Positions 31,398 to 31,464 of a DNA stretch of 31,464 nucleotides are shown in pieces. How positions within the stretch are numbered: position 1 is the stretch's first letter; the number at the start of each line of letters is the position of its first letter. Below the pieces are notes generated by a model, which had not been told where the DNA came from, searched no databases, and worked only from the letters and a program-made list of their open reading frames with translations. The translations under genes and the position numbers were made by a program. Origin of the DNA: an uncultured Dechloromonas sp. (GTDB lineage Bacteria; Pseudomonadota; Gammaproteobacteria; Burkholderiales; Rhodocyclaceae); the NCBI GenBank assembly GCA_937996725.1, contig CALKUR010000173.1, positions 1 to 31,464 of the forward strand, in the 5' to 3' direction.

Positions 31398-31464
31398 ATG
31401 CGCCAAAAAATCGCCATCATCGGCAGCGGTATCTCTGGACTAGGTGCCGCCTATCTGCTCAGCC
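31398..31464 (+). CDS. NAD(P)/FAD-dependent oxidoreductase, 5' end only
   Basis: The first 22 codons read MRQKIAIIGSGISGLGAAYL and onward, a dinucleotide-binding GxGxxG motif at the N-terminus. The gene runs off the window. It lies 11 bases after folE2, so it is in the same operon. In other LitR-linked loci a FAD oxidoreductase of this kind is often followed by DUF1365 and cyclopropane-fatty-acid synthase-like genes; whether that is so here cannot be seen. Confidence 0.8.
   Translation, partial: MRQKIAIIGSGISGLGAAYLLS

Overview
The window looks like a piece of a betaproteobacterial chromosome, or a metagenomic contig from one. I base this on a System I cytochrome c maturation locus, a cphA'/cphA cyanophycin pair, rlmJ, uup, nemA and folE2, with moderately GC-rich coding in most of the window. 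I cannot name the genus. Nearly all genes are tightly packed. No rRNA, CRISPR array, transposase or integrase gene is visible.

Layout. (1) 1-750 is a mosaic. An AT-richer 3' fragment of a ccoP-type cytochrome c gene abuts a short GC-rich segment of unknown origin. That segment replaces the end of an ABC transporter gene (492-2492, minus), which stops soon after Walker A. (2) 2744-7474 holds two cyanophycin synthetase genes. The first has a degenerate ligase part but an intact HxxEH motif in its N-domain; the second has the reverse. (3) 7491-13696 is the complete ccm set, split into ccmABCDE (plus) and ccmFG-ccmH/I (minus), which meet tail to tail. (4) 13843-19768 is housekeeping: cardiolipin synthase, RlmJ, an Old Yellow Enzyme, the ABC-F protein Uup and a membrane-anchored Bcp-type peroxiredoxin.

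(5) 19797-23846 is an accessory region of lower GC attached to a tRNA-Arg(CCU) gene. A 58-bp segment (tRNA nucleotides 1-39 plus 19 bp of its promoter) is present three times, at 19833, 21608 and 23789, and divides the region into two units of about 1.8 and 2.2 kb. Unit 1 carries sbtA-sbtB (bicarbonate transporter and PII-like regulator). Unit 2 carries an HNH protein, a DUF2789-like remnant, a SOUL-type haem-binding protein and a YqhA-like membrane protein. Both units end in the same sequence of about 95 bp, and neither encodes a recombinase.

(6) 23839-31464 is a photo-oxidative stress locus. A LitR/CarH-type B12 photoreceptor repressor (with the Wx9EH motif) starts a six-gene minus-strand operon: litR, an SDR without the catalytic Tyr, a DUF3429 protein, an 87-aa membrane protein, OvoA (ovothiol synthesis) and an ABC1/UbiB-family kinase. 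A plus-strand operon diverges from it: exported glutathione peroxidase, FolE2 and the start of a FAD oxidoreductase. Palindromes of the form TTTGTCC-N-GGACAAA sit before both operons, and a third copy lies in the promoter of the SOUL gene inside unit 2. This suggests that an accessory gene has been wired into the light regulon.

The two most interesting observations are the tandem, integrase-less tRNA-Arg units and the LitR-ovothiol-FolE2-GPx locus with its operator in unit 2. The complementary loss of motifs in the two cyanophycin synthetases comes next.
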